Assembly (NCBI RefSeq): GCF_900106525.1
Contig: NZ_FNOG01000006.1
Coordinates: 129,390-193,389, forward strand
DNA from: Lysobacter enzymogenes
Lineage (GTDB): Bacteria; Pseudomonadota; Gammaproteobacteria; Xanthomonadales; Xanthomonadaceae
DNA: 64,000 bases
Direction of reading: 5' to 3'
Under the pieces are notes generated by a model, which was not told the DNA's origin, ran no database searches, and saw only the letters and a program-made list of their open reading frames with translations. Position 1 is the first letter of the stretch. Each line of letters starts with the position of its first letter. Shown in pieces: positions 48,340 to 56,374 of this stretch. Made by a program: the position numbers and the translations under genes.

Positions 48340-48713
48340 ACGCGAAACTCGCCATCGCTGCCTTGTCGCTCGCGCTGCTCGGCGCGGCCACTGCGGCCCA
48401 GGCCGCGCCTTCGCCGCAGGCCGAGCGCGAAACCGAGCGCCTGATCCAGGCGCTCGGCCAGTCGGGCTGCCAGTTCGAACGCAACGGCAGTTGGTACGAC
48501 GCCGCCCAGGCGCAGGAGCACCTGCGCAAGAAACTCGCCTACCTGCGCAAACGTGGCCTGGCCGACACCGCCGAGCTGTTCATCGAGCGCGGCGCCAGCC
48601 AGAGCAGCTTCAGCGGCCAGCCGTACCACGTGCGTTGCGGCAAGGCCGCGGCGACGACCTCGGCGGCGTGGCTGCAAGCCAAACTCGTTCAGCTACGCGC
48701 GGCGGCGCCGTAG
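48336..48713 (+). CDS. DUF5329 family exported protein
   Basis: A 125-residue protein with a signal peptide (about 1-23, ending AQAAP). Its mature part matches DUF5329-like proteins: ERLIQALGQSGCQFERNGSW, the EHLRKKLAYLRKRG helix, ELFIERGASQSSFSGQPYHV and a second Cys in VRCGKA, probably disulphide-bonded to the first. It is translationally coupled to the SGNH lipoprotein through an ATGA overlap, suggesting related envelope roles. Function unknown. Confidence 0.82.
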   Translation: MNAKLAIAALSLALLGAATAAQAAPSPQAERETERLIQALGQSGCQFERNGSWYDAAQAQEHLRKKLAYLRKRGLADTAELFIERGASQSSFSGQPYHVRCGKAAATTSAAWLQAKLVQLRAAAP

Positions 48714-48774
48714 ACGCCGCCGTCGCTTCGACGCGCTAGACTGCCCGCGAGTCCCGCCGGAGCGCCCGCAAGCG

Positions 48775-48978
48775 ATGAGCAGCGCCACCCGAACCCTGTG
48801 CCGGTCGCGCCACGACCGCATGATCGCCGGCGTCTGCGGCGGTCTGGCCCTGCGCCTGCGCTGGAACCCGGTGCTGGTGCGCGCGGGCTTCGTCGTGCTG
48901 GCCTTGGCCACCTTCGTGTTGCCGGTGGCGCTGGCGTATCTGGTGCTGTGGCTGTTGATGCCCGAAGAGGGCTGCTGA
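48775..48978 (+). CDS. PspC domain-containing membrane protein
   Basis: A 67-residue protein consisting of a single PspC domain: the basic start CRSRHDRMIAGVCGGLALRL, then RWNPVLVRAGFVVLALATF and a second hydrophobic part LAYLVLWLLMPEEG. PspC domains take part in envelope-stress signalling of phage-shock systems, but short stand-alone forms like this are common and uncharacterised. CCGGAG lies upstream of the ATG. The following gene begins at or just after its stop, so they are probably coupled. Confidence 0.88.
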   Translation: MSSATRTLCRSRHDRMIAGVCGGLALRLRWNPVLVRAGFVVLALATFVLPVALAYLVLWLLMPEEGC

Positions 48979-49002
48979 CTGAGCGCGCCGCTGCCAAGCG
49001 CG

Positions 49003-49434
49003 TTGCGCGCGGCCGGCACCACGCTCGGCCTGATCTGGACCTCGCCTGTCACCGCGGCCGGCCTGCTCGCCGGCCTGCTGGCGCTGCCGTTCGGCGCACG
49101 CGCGCGGCTGCGCCGGCGCGATCTGGCCCTGGTGTTCCAGCACTGGCCGTGGGGGCCGGGCGGGGCGATCACCCTGGGCAACGTGATCCTGCACACCGGC
49201 GGCGATCTGGATTCGCCGTGCCACACCTACGCCCACGACGCCGGCCACGGCGAAGAGCCGCCGATCTGCCTGGCCGATCACGAACGCGCCCATGTCTACC
49301 AGTACATGGTGCTGGGGCCGCTGTTCCTGCCGCTGTACCTGGCGTGCGGCGGCATCAGCGTGCGCAACCGCTTCGAGCGCGCGGCCGATCGCTACGCCCG
49401 CACCGGCCGCGGCTGGTGGCCCTGGCCGGGCTGA
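49003..49434 (+). CDS. Small membrane protein with HExxH-like motif
   Basis: A 143-residue protein with a hydrophobic N-terminal helix (LIWTSPVTAAGLLAGLLALP), a short beta-rich middle, the motif DHERAHVYQYMVLGPLF and a second hydrophobic segment (FLPLYLACGG), ending in an Arg/Trp-rich tail. HERAH fits HExxH, the zinc-protease signature, placed against a membrane segment, but no third ligand is certain. The start is uncertain: TTG at 49003, or a CTG at 48979 directly abutting the PspC stop with GAGGG upstream. The pair with PspC looks operonic. Confidence 0.65.
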   Translation: MRAAGTTLGLIWTSPVTAAGLLAGLLALPFGARARLRRRDLALVFQHWPWGPGGAITLGNVILHTGGDLDSPCHTYAHDAGHGEEPPICLADHERAHVYQYMVLGPLFLPLYLACGGISVRNRFERAADRYARTGRGWWPWPG

Positions 49435-49559
49435 GCGCGTGCGCCGCGGCGTGAGCCGTTTTGCGCATCGAACGCGAGTACCTCGAAGCCGGCGCCGCGA
49501 TGCGCCGGCCCGGCGTCCACGACGGACGCCGCGAACCGCATCCGACGAGGACACAACCG

Positions 49560-50120
49560 ATGACGTTCAAAGCGATCGCGCTGGCGCTGATCGGCGCCGC
49601 CGCTGTGGCGCACGCCGCCGCGGCCCAGGCCCAGACTTCCTACAGCCAGGGCCCGTTCGCCAGCGAGCAGGCGCTGGGGGCGTACTGGCAGGGCCAGAAC
49701 TTCGGCCAGACCGAGATCTTCCTGGACGGCCGCAAGGTCCACGCGCGCACCACCGGCTTCGGCCCGCCGCTGACCGAGATGTACTTCACCTGCAAAAACT
49801 CCAGTCTCGACATCCGCGTGCATTGCGGCCACTACAAGGATCCGGACTACGACCTGGCCGGCCTGATCGATCTGTTCGACACCAACAACCACACCCGCCC
49901 GGCGTACCTGCGCGACGCCTATCTGGACGGCCAGTTGTTCGTGGATATCGCCAGCAGCACCAACGGCACCGGTTCGTACTGGAAGACCTGCATCGGCGAT
50001 CCCAGCCGCAACTATCCCAGCGGCATTCCGTACTACCTGTTCCAGGCGGTGGTCCCGGGTTTCAGCCCGGCGCCACCGGTGCCCAAGTGCCCGCCGCGTT
50101 CGTCGCAAAAGCTGCGGTGA
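49560..50120 (+). CDS. Secreted hypothetical protein
   Basis: A 186-residue exported protein. The signal peptide (about 1-24, ending AAAQAQ) precedes a mature domain with three or four Cys (YFTCKNSSLDIRVHCGHY, WKTCIGDPS, VPKCPPR), compatible with disulphides, and many Tyr/Gly/Asp residues. I do not recognise the family. ATG 49560 follows GACGAGGA. The C-terminal PGFSPAPPVPKCPPRSSQK is Pro-rich. A structured RNA candidate or terminator lies 90 bases downstream. Confidence 0.7.
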   Translation: MTFKAIALALIGAAAVAHAAAAQAQTSYSQGPFASEQALGAYWQGQNFGQTEIFLDGRKVHARTTGFGPPLTEMYFTCKNSSLDIRVHCGHYKDPDYDLAGLIDLFDTNNHTRPAYLRDAYLDGQLFVDIASSTNGTGSYWKTCIGDPSRNYPSGIPYYLFQAVVPGFSPAPPVPKCPPRSSQKLR

Positions 50121-50208
50121 GCCTGAACCGGCCGCGCGCAGGCGCGATTATCGTCGCGCTCACGCGGGTTTGACCGCTGCCTAACGCGGCCGGCGCTAGG
50201 CTGCGGGC

Positions 50209-50310
50209 GTCGGAGAAAAACCAGCGGATTAACCTCTTTCGCTGGAGCCGCTCCGACAACGGAAGGCCCGGACACCCGAGGAACACCTCGAGGCCTGGGC
50301 CTTCTCATTT
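50209..50310 (+). ncRNA. Candidate structured small RNA
   Basis: Stem 1 pairs GTCGGAG (50209-50215) with CTCCGAC (50251-50257) and encloses a second stem, CCAGCG (50221-50226) with CGCTGG (50240-50245). A long terminator-type hairpin follows, GAAGGCCC (50262-50269) with GGGCCTTC (50297-50304) and an inner CGAGG/CCTCG stem, then TCTCATTTC. TTGACC at 50170-50175 and TAGGCT at 50197-50202 are promoter-like, though the spacer of 21 is long. It sits between convergent genes. It may be a free sRNA or the 3' leader and terminator of the upstream gene; I do not recognise a known family. Confidence 0.5.
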
Positions 50311-50364
50311 CTGCGGGATCGAGCGCGCAGCGCGACCTGCGCGAACGACTGCGCTTGCGTCCCG

Positions 50365-51198
50365 CTACGCGCCGATGCGCAGACGCACCGCGCTTTCGCC
50401 GCCGTGCGCGCCGCCCGGCCCGTAGCGCCGCTCGATGAAGTCGATTCCGTCCGCGTCGATCAGCACGATGGTGCTGCAGCGCGTGCCGTAGGTGTCGCCG
50501 AGCACGAACGGCGGCGACAGCAAACGCTCCAGCTCCAGACCGACGCCGGTATCGGGCAGGGCTTCGTCCGGCGCGATGGTGGTGTCGGCCATCGCCGCCA
50601 ACAGCATCGCCAGGCCTGGATCGGCGCTGGACGGCGCGCCGTCGTCGCCGCGCGACGGCGGTTGCCGCGACGCCGGCGAATCCAGCCACGCCGACAGCGC
50701 GCGCGTGGCCAGGCCGCTCTTGGGCCAGGCCGCGTCGAAGGCGCCGTTGGTCATCGCGTGCACGCCGGCAGCGACGGCGAAGGTCTGGAACGGGCCGTGG
50801 CCGGCCGGCGGATGGTTGCTGCCGAAGCGCAACTGCGCGCCGTCCCACAGCAACAGATTGAAGCGGCCGAACTGCGCCGCCGGCGCGCGCAGCGTTTCCA
50901 GATACTGCTCGGCGCTCATCGACCCGCGCACGAATTCGCGCACCAACGCGCCGCGCGAACGCGGCGCGGTTTCGAGCTGGCGCCCGTCGCGCACGTTGGT
51001 CACCGCGGCCAGGCGGCCGCGCGCGGACACCATCAGCCAACTGCCGCCTTGCGACAGGTCGCGGCCGCCGAAGACCTGCGGGTCGTCGGGGTCGGCGCCG
51101 GCGGGCGCGGTCGGGCGGGCGTGCGCTTCGTCGCGGTTGGCGATCAACGCCAAGCGGTAGCGGGGATGGTGTTGCCAGGCGAGGGCGATCAGGCACAT
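50365..51198 (-). CDS. NRDE (TANGO2-like) family protein
   Basis: A 277-residue protein beginning with the invariant MCLIALAW Cys2 and the NRDE signature LIANRDEAHARPTAP. It also has FGGRDLSQGGSWLMVS and VTNVRDGRQ, typical of NRDE/TANGO2 proteins, an Ntn-hydrolase-like fold. Eukaryotic TANGO2 is linked to haem and lipid handling; the bacterial function is unsettled. The C-terminal block FVLGDTYGTRCSTIVLID is also conserved. It is monocistronic and faces the RNA candidate. Confidence 0.9.
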   Translation of the reverse strand: MCLIALAWQHHPRYRLALIANRDEAHARPTAPAGADPDDPQVFGGRDLSQGGSWLMVSARGRLAAVTNVRDGRQLETAPRSRGALVREFVRGSMSAEQYLETLRAPAAQFGRFNLLLWDGAQLRFGSNHPPAGHGPFQTFAVAAGVHAMTNGAFDAAWPKSGLATRALSAWLDSPASRQPPSRGDDGAPSSADPGLAMLLAAMADTTIAPDEALPDTGVGLELERLLSPPFVLGDTYGTRCSTIVLIDADGIDFIERRYGPGGAHGGESAVRLRIGA

Positions 51199-51405
51199 CG
51201 GCGCATTCTAGTCCCGCCATCGCCGCATAGTTGCTCACAGCCGCGCGCGCGCCACAACCGGCAAGCGACCGATCGGCACACGGACCTATGGCAGAGGCCG
51301 CCGCGGCGCGCTGGCCATATTCTGGCCACCGTCTCATCGACTGAGACCCGCCCCCGTTTTCCTAGCCGGCTTGTCGGCCAGCCGGCTCAGAGGGGAGGGC
51401 AATCG

Positions 51406-51735
51406 ATGAATCGTGGCGCCAGGATGTCGTTGCAGTTGTTCGCGCCGGCCGCGGTGGTGGCCGCGCTCGCGCTCGCGGCCGGGATCGTGTCGGCCGACGC
51501 CGGCGCGGCCGCGCTGCCGGGCGGGTCGTATGCGCGGCTGGCGCAGTGCCTGCAGTTGGGCGGTCTCGGCACGGCCGCGACCATGCTCGTCCATTCGTTC
51601 TGGCGCCTGTGGCGCTGGGAACGCGGCAGGGAGCCGCAATGCCCGTGCGGTGGCCTGTTGTCGCGGCCGCGGCGCAGCCGCCACGGGCGCCTGCGCCGTT
51701 GCCTGGGATGCCGCCGCCCACATCCGGAGACCTGA
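51406..51735 (+). CDS. Small membrane protein with Cys-pair (zinc-ribbon-like) tail
   Basis: A 109-residue protein. Two hydrophobic stretches (LFAPAAVVAALALAAGIVS; LGGLGTAATMLVHSFW) precede a basic cytoplasmic tail in which CPCGG and CLGCRR are separated by about 16 Arg-rich residues, resembling a small zinc ribbon. GGGGAGGG lies 6 bases before the ATG. No family is recognised. The short frame at 51739 follows after 3 bases. Confidence 0.55.
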   Translation: MNRGARMSLQLFAPAAVVAALALAAGIVSADAGAAALPGGSYARLAQCLQLGGLGTAATMLVHSFWRLWRWERGREPQCPCGGLLSRPRRSRHGRLRRCLGCRRPHPET

Positions 51736-51738
51736 CCC

Positions 51739-51912
51739 ATGCTCACCGCCGCCGCCATCCGTTGCACCGTCGGCCTGTGGCCGCTCGCGGCGGCCGGCGC
51801 CGCAGCGGGCGAGGCCGGCGCCACCGAAACGGCCGCGCGCAGCGACCGCGACCGCGCGGCCGCGCCGCCGGCCGCGCCCGAACCTCCAGGCGAACCGCCG
51901 CGTCCGAACTGA
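51739..51912 (+). CDS. Possible very small exported peptide
   Basis: A 57-residue frame starting 3 bases after the previous stop. A short hydrophobic N-terminus (AAIRCTVGLWPLAAAGAAAG) is followed by an Ala/Pro/Arg/Glu-rich tail. There is no separate ribosome binding site, so it would rely on coupling. The composition is close to GC-rich random sequence, so this is a weak call. Confidence 0.25.
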   Translation: MLTAAAIRCTVGLWPLAAAGAAAGEAGATETAARSDRDRAAAPPAAPEPPGEPPRPN

Positions 51913-51965
51913 CCGCGACGGGGGCAGACGCCGGCCTTCGAGCTGGGTATAATGCGCGGCCCGCT

Positions 51966-52052
51966 GCCGGAGTGGCGGAATCGGTAGACGCAGCGGACTC
52001 AAAATCCGCCGCCCTTAAAAGCGTGTGGGTTCGAGTCCCACCTCCGGCACCA
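51966..52052 (+). tRNA. tRNA-Leu (anticodon CAA)
   Basis: 87 bases with a long variable arm. Acceptor GCCGGAG pairs with CTCCGGC, the anticodon loop CTCAAAA reads CAA, the T loop is TTCGAGT, and CCA is encoded. A terminator follows 44 bases later. Confidence 0.95.
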
Positions 52053-52095
52053 CAAACTGGCCGCAGCGGTTCGCTACGGTCGGCTCGATGAGAGA

Positions 52096-52121
52096 AGAAG
52101 CCCCTTTTCAGGGGCTTTTTT
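52096..52121 (+). terminator. Terminator of tRNA-Leu
   Basis: GAAGCCCC pairs with GGGGCTTT around a TTTTCA loop, followed by a run of T ending at 52121. It is a classical intrinsic terminator. Confidence 0.88.
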
Positions 52122-52250
52122 GTTGCCTGGAATCCGTCGCAGGCGGCTTGCGACCCCAGGGCCTGCGGAGGCAGGATCGGAGCATCCACAAGCATCTGAG
52201 CCCAAATAAGGCGCCCGTCGTGCGCCTATCGCTGGGCATGGGCGAGCCAA

Positions 52251-52625
52251 ATGTCCGAAATGGTCTCTACGTTGAGCGTCACCGCGATCGCCCTGCTGCC
52301 GGTCGGCGCGACGGCTTATTTCGGGTATCGGTATGGTTATCGCCAGCAAATAAAGATCGCCGGCTTCGTTTGGCGAGCGGTGCTGCTGAGCGTCGCGTTG
52401 AGCTGGTCGCTGGTGGGCGGAACTTCGCACGATGCAGGCTGGGCGCTGATCCTGCCGAACCTTCTCGTTGCCGTGCTGCCGGGCTTCGCAGGCGCGGGCG
52501 GCGGCGTGCATGTGCTGCCGCCGCTTTGGATCGCTCCGTTGGCGCATCTGCTCGTGTTCGCGGGCGCGGTGGCTTACGGCTACCGAAGCCGGGAACGCGA
52601 GTACTCGAAATTTCCGCCGAGCTGA
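52251..52625 (+). CDS. Hypothetical integral membrane protein
   Basis: A 124-residue protein with about four hydrophobic helices (LSVTAIALLPVGATAYFG; IAGFVWRAVLLSVALSW; WALILPNLLVAVLPG; LWIAPLAHLLVFAGAVAYG), short polar loops and a charged C-terminus (YRSREREYSKF). No family is recognised. The start could be the ATG at 52251 or the one at 52263. It lies after the tRNA-Leu terminator and opens the less GC-extreme accessory stretch. Confidence 0.6.
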   Translation: MSEMVSTLSVTAIALLPVGATAYFGYRYGYRQQIKIAGFVWRAVLLSVALSWSLVGGTSHDAGWALILPNLLVAVLPGFAGAGGGVHVLPPLWIAPLAHLLVFAGAVAYGYRSREREYSKFPPS

Positions 52626-52683
52626 CGCGCCCGGGAAGCGAGCGCGCCGATGCGGTTTAGGCGCGATGCTCCGCCGGCGCCGG

Positions 52684-53469
52684 CTAGTCCTGATCGTCCA
52701 ATGCCTCCAACACCAACTGCGCCGCCAAATCGCTGCTGTATTGCTGCTGCCCGGTGATCAACCGCCCATCGCGAACGGCGAAAGGCCGGTTCGGTTCGCC
52801 GCAGACGTAACGGGTGGTCGGGATCCGCCGGGCTTCGGATTCGATCGTGTAGGCGTTGACTTTGATGCCGAACGCTTTGTCGATTTGCGCTTCTTCCGCA
52901 TCCGAAAACCCGGTCCAGGTCTTGTCCTGGGCGAGCGCCTGGCCGTCGGACAGACGCGCCCACAGCAGCAGCGACGAGCCGTGGCAGACCAGCGCGACGA
53001 CTTTGTCGCGTTCGTAGAAATCGGCGATCAGTTTGTGCAAGAGCAGATCGTCCTTGAAGGTGAGCAACGGCGCGCCGCCGCCGGCGACCCAGACGGCGTC
53101 GAAGTCGGCGACCTTCACGGCGTCGATCGACACGGTGTTCTGCATCAGCGCTGCGAAGCGCGGATGGCTGACGAAGCCGAGGCTGACCAGATCGTCCGCG
53201 TACGGGCCGTTCGGCGTTCTCGGATCGCTGTGGGCGTCGAACACGACCTCGCCGCCGCGCGGGGACGCCAGCTCGATCCGATGTCCCGCTTTCATGAACG
53301 CGTAGAACGCCGCGGTCAGTTCTTCGGCGAAAAAACCGACGGGCGCGCCGTGCAGCGTGGCCGGGTTGGACACGATCATGAGAATGCGGCGAGGCGCGTA
53401 GTCGCGCCCCAGCCGGGTTTCAATCTTTCGGTCGATCGCCTTCATCTGGGTGTTGTCTCCGGATTGCAT
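52684..53469 (-). CDS. DJ-1/PfpI family protein (class I glutamine amidotransferase-like)
   Basis: A 261-residue protein with the DJ-1/PfpI/Hsp31 fold. It has RILMIVSNPATLHGAPVGFF at the N-terminus, the acidic site region HRIELASPRGGEVVFDAHSDP, WVAGGGAPLLTF, and the nucleophile elbow VCHGSS with the reactive Cys. Relatives act as glyoxalase III or chaperone/deglycase-like stress proteins. The start is ATG 53469, or MKAIDRKIE eight residues later. It is divergent from an AraC-type regulator across 346 bases, a common arrangement for inducible members. Confidence 0.85.
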   Translation of the reverse strand: MQSGDNTQMKAIDRKIETRLGRDYAPRRILMIVSNPATLHGAPVGFFAEELTAAFYAFMKAGHRIELASPRGGEVVFDAHSDPRTPNGPYADDLVSLGFVSHPRFAALMQNTVSIDAVKVADFDAVWVAGGGAPLLTFKDDLLLHKLIADFYERDKVVALVCHGSSLLLWARLSDGQALAQDKTWTGFSDAEEAQIDKAFGIKVNAYTIESEARRIPTTRYVCGEPNRPFAVRDGRLITGQQQYSSDLAAQLVLEALDDQD

Positions 53470-53815
53470 GTGTCCGATGCCGCGATGGTCATCGGTTTGA
53501 TCGAAGCGCGATTCGAGCAGGTCGCTCGGCGCCCATCAATCCATAAAGCGAAACGCTATCCATCGGGCGAAACGGTGAAATTCAACGCGTGCGGGGTTTT
53601 ATTAAGTGCGATTCGGGCGTCCGGCTGTACACACATTTTCGATGGCGTCAATGTAGGGACAAAATAGCGCGGAGCGTTTATATCTGGAGCGAATAGCGCA
53701 AGAAAATCGTTCGATCGCAGGCGATTTCGGCGCGTATTCATGTTGCTGATTCGCGGTCTGCGGGCCGCGCGCATCGGTGCTTCAAGACGATTCCAGCAAC
53801 GCTCAGGGCAGTCCC
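53470..53815. other. Divergent promoter region of DJ-1-like and AraC-like genes
   Basis: 346 bases, clearly more AT-rich than the flanks. The octamer GCGAAACG occurs twice as a direct repeat (53548-53555 and 53567-53574, 19 bases apart), a plausible half-site pair for an AraC-type activator. No gene is supported here. Confidence 0.5.
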
Positions 53816-54787
53816 ATGTTTCGAAAATTGCTTACCAACGATCCCGACCAGGTTGCCCGAGCGATATTCGATGCATTCGGGGAATACGACCTGAGCTTTC
53901 CCAGGCGGCAGCAGCGGGTCGACGCCGGGATCGTTATCGCGCCGGATGAGCCCGTGGCGATATCCGTTTCCTGGTTCGGCACGGCGACTCGCCAGGTATT
54001 TTCGGAACAGCAGCGCGAGTTGTATGGCTTCACCACCTGTCTGCGCGGGCAGGGAAGCATGACCCAGCACGGAGTGGATCTGGCTTGGAAGAAAGGCGTG
54101 ACCTTGCCGCTTCAGCCGCTCGGGCCGTTGCGCCTGGAAACGGACGATGCGTTCAAATGCAGGGACGTGGTTTTCGACAAGGCCATGCTGCACGACTTCT
54201 ATGAGCGATGGTCGGGCCGGCCCTTGGACAAGCAGGCGCTGGTTTTCGCTCTCGCGCCGTTCGACGGTTATCTGGCAGCGAAATGGGAGCAAGCGATGCA
54301 TGTGCTCGGGCCTTCCGGCGGTGGCTGCGATCTGCCGCCGCTGGCCAAGGCCACCTTCGCCGAATACCTGATGGCGCTGCTGCTGGAATGCCACCCGCAC
54401 AGCCGACGCACCTTGTTCAGTCGCCCCGCGCCCAGGCGCGCGGTGCGCGATGCGGTGCGCTATATCGAAGACAACGCGCGTCAAGCGTTAAGCATCGGCG
54501 AAGTGGCGCAGGCCAGCGGATGCAGCATCCGGTCGTTGCAGATCGGGTTTCGCTGCGACTTGGGTACGACGCCTCACGCGTATCTGGCTAAGGTGCGCAT
54601 GGCGCTCGCCAAGAACGATCTGGAACGAGGCGAGGGCGCCGCCACGGTCGCGGATGTGGCGTACGAGCTGGGATTCAGGCACCTCGGGCGGTTCTCGTCG
54701 GAGTTCCGTTCCCGGTTCGGGGAATATCCCTCGGAAGTCCTGCGCAAGAATCGGGCGCGCAGCAACAAGCCGCGCGACCGCGTCTAG
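53816..54787 (+). CDS. AraC-family transcriptional regulator
   Basis: A 323-residue regulator. The N-terminal 200 residues form an AraC_binding_2-like sensing domain (VDAGIVIAPDEPVAISVSW, TTCLRGQGSMTQ). The C-terminal 100 residues carry two helix-turn-helix units: ALSIGEVAQASGCSIRSLQ, then VADVAYELGFRHLGRFSSEF with the family-typical FRSRFGEYPSEVLRK ending. ATG 53816 is preferred to the GTG at 53777. It probably controls the divergent DJ-1-like gene and itself. Confidence 0.88.
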   Translation: MFRKLLTNDPDQVARAIFDAFGEYDLSFPRRQQRVDAGIVIAPDEPVAISVSWFGTATRQVFSEQQRELYGFTTCLRGQGSMTQHGVDLAWKKGVTLPLQPLGPLRLETDDAFKCRDVVFDKAMLHDFYERWSGRPLDKQALVFALAPFDGYLAAKWEQAMHVLGPSGGGCDLPPLAKATFAEYLMALLLECHPHSRRTLFSRPAPRRAVRDAVRYIEDNARQALSIGEVAQASGCSIRSLQIGFRCDLGTTPHAYLAKVRMALAKNDLERGEGAATVADVAYELGFRHLGRFSSEFRSRFGEYPSEVLRKNRARSNKPRDRV

Positions 54788-54820
54788 GCCGGCGTCGCTT
54801 CGGACGGTTCGCCCGATGCT

Positions 54821-55762
54821 TTACGGTGCGGGATCGGCTCGCCCGAACCAGGTCGTTCTTTGATGGCGGGGACGCCAGCAGTTGCCCGTGACTCCTGCAT
54901 CGAACTGGCCGCCGAAGGTGACGCCTTGGCGCTTGCCGTCCAAGGTCGTCCAAGCACCGCCGGAGTCGGCGCTGTCCGCGCAGGCGTCTGACTGACTCAA
55001 GCCCGCGACGATGCCGCGGCCGCCGTAGCGGACGCTCACGTTCTTCGCGGTGATGGTGCCGCAGTCGTAGCCGCGTTGCGCGCGCGGACGGCAGACGATC
55101 GCCCCGATCGGCGCCTGCTCGCTCTTTGCCGAAGCGATGGATGCGCTATCGCGAATCGGGACGATGGTTTGGGGAATGCCGGGGAAGGTGGCGAATTGAG
55201 CGATGTCGGTGTCGGCGCCGCCGGCATGGATGAAGTCCTGCGCGGATTTTTCAGACCCCATGGCGAAAGAAACCACCACCATGTTCAATCGGGGATCGAC
55301 GTACCACGCATTCACTCCGTCGAGCGATCCATCGGTGCCGTTCGCGCGTTGGCGCGCAACGGCTTCGAGCGCGTCGAAAGTGCGTTGCAGTTGTTCCAGG
55401 CTGTGGCGAAACCGGCGAAGTTCCACGGCTGGCTGCTCGGCGATTTTCGCGTCGGGGCTCGATGTCCCGATCACATGCCTGAACGAGCTGTCCCTGCGGT
55501 GTTCGATCCAGTCGCCGGCATAACTCGATCCGAGCGAACGTTTGGCGGCGACGCTGCGTTGCTCGGCGGAACGTTCCAGGCGCAGATACTCGGCGTAACG
55601 CGTTGGCGCTATGCCTAGATCCCGCGCGAGAGCCTCCTCGAGGAGCGGGTCGAAGCGGTCGGACGCATGGACTAGACCCGGCGATAACGCTGCGCCGGCG
55701 ATGGCTATGCACGCCAGCAGGTGCGAAAAGATGCCTGGTTTGAAATCGGAGGCGATATGCAT
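54821..55762 (-). CDS. S1 (alpha-lytic type) protease homologue lacking the catalytic His/Asp segment
   Basis: A 313-residue secreted protein. The signal peptide (about 1-34, ending GLVHASD) is followed by an alpha-lytic-type pro-region (DLGIAPTRYAEYLRLE; SLGSSYAGDWIEH; DGVNAWYVDPRLNMVVV). The mature part then starts directly in the C-terminal lobe (IVCRPRAQRGYDCG; DACADSADSGGAW, Ser267; GVTGNC). Compared with the complete paralogue at 59052, about 80-90 residues are absent, including the whole TAGHCG His and ADRAW Asp segments, with the frame kept open. The terminal helix is also replaced by an Arg-rich end. It cannot be an active serine protease as read. It may be a decaying gene or a secreted pro-region acting as foldase or inhibitor (inference). 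Confidence 0.8.
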   Translation of the reverse strand: MHIASDFKPGIFSHLLACIAIAGAALSPGLVHASDRFDPLLEEALARDLGIAPTRYAEYLRLERSAEQRSVAAKRSLGSSYAGDWIEHRRDSSFRHVIGTSSPDAKIAEQPAVELRRFRHSLEQLQRTFDALEAVARQRANGTDGSLDGVNAWYVDPRLNMVVVSFAMGSEKSAQDFIHAGGADTDIAQFATFPGIPQTIVPIRDSASIASAKSEQAPIGAIVCRPRAQRGYDCGTITAKNVSVRYGGRGIVAGLSQSDACADSADSGGAWTTLDGKRQGVTFGGQFDAGVTGNCWRPRHQRTTWFGRADPAP

Positions 55763-56074
55763 GGAGTGTCGACCTGGTTGCGGTGCAAGCGAGCGGCATG
55801 TCCGTCGGCCAACGTGGGGGAGGGCGTTTCGGATACGAGCGTCGGTGCGTTGCTCATGCCGGTTGGTTTCAGCCGGGATCATCCGGATTGCGCGCTCGTG
55901 CGCTAAGTCCGATAGGCGCAGGGCGGTCCGAAACGCGAAGCCGGTTGCGCAGCGTTCGGTCGTGGGATCGATTGGAGGGTACGACTCGTGGCTGTTGCTC
56001 GCGCTCGCAATCCAAGCGCACGCAGACGCGCAAACAGCCGGCAACGACGCCTGCGACGATTGCGGATCGGACGA
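55763..56074. other. Upstream region of the truncated protease gene
   Basis: 312 bases between the protease start (minus strand) and the stop of the next minus-strand frame. No gene is supported. The long open frame extending the protease to 56044 lacks a signal-like start and is probably non-coding. It should hold the protease promoter. Confidence 0.45.
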
Positions 56075-56374
56075 TTAGTGGCGAATCTGCCGATCGATCC
56101 GGCTCATGCGTTCCCACGCCGACCAGATCACCGGGATCGCGCTTTTCCACGGCAGCGCGGACACGCCGCGCACGCTCGGGTATCTGAGGCTCAGCTTGGG
56201 CAGCAGGAATTCGAACGGACTGTCCGGCAATGCGACGAAGCCGGAGATACCCAGATACAACGCGGGCGCGTAATCGCTGAAGCGCAGGCCGGGGCGATGG
56301 AACGAGGCTTCCTGATAATGCAGGGCCCAATAGGCCAAGCCGCCACGGTTGCGGCTGTGGACGGGCGGATTCAT
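56075..56374 (-). CDS. Hypothetical protein (ORFan)
   Basis: A 99-residue frame with natural-looking composition (Tyr, Phe, Trp and Leu well represented): GLAYWALHYQEASFHRPG, FSDYAPALYLGISGFVALPD, PKLSLRYPSVRGVSALPW. It may be the C-terminal part of a longer ancestral protein. There are no signal peptide, clear domain or strong ribosome binding site. It lies in the ORFan-rich stretch between the two protease genes. Confidence 0.45.
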   Translation of the reverse strand: MNPPVHSRNRGGLAYWALHYQEASFHRPGLRFSDYAPALYLGISGFVALPDSPFEFLLPKLSLRYPSVRGVSALPWKSAIPVIWSAWERMSRIDRQIRH

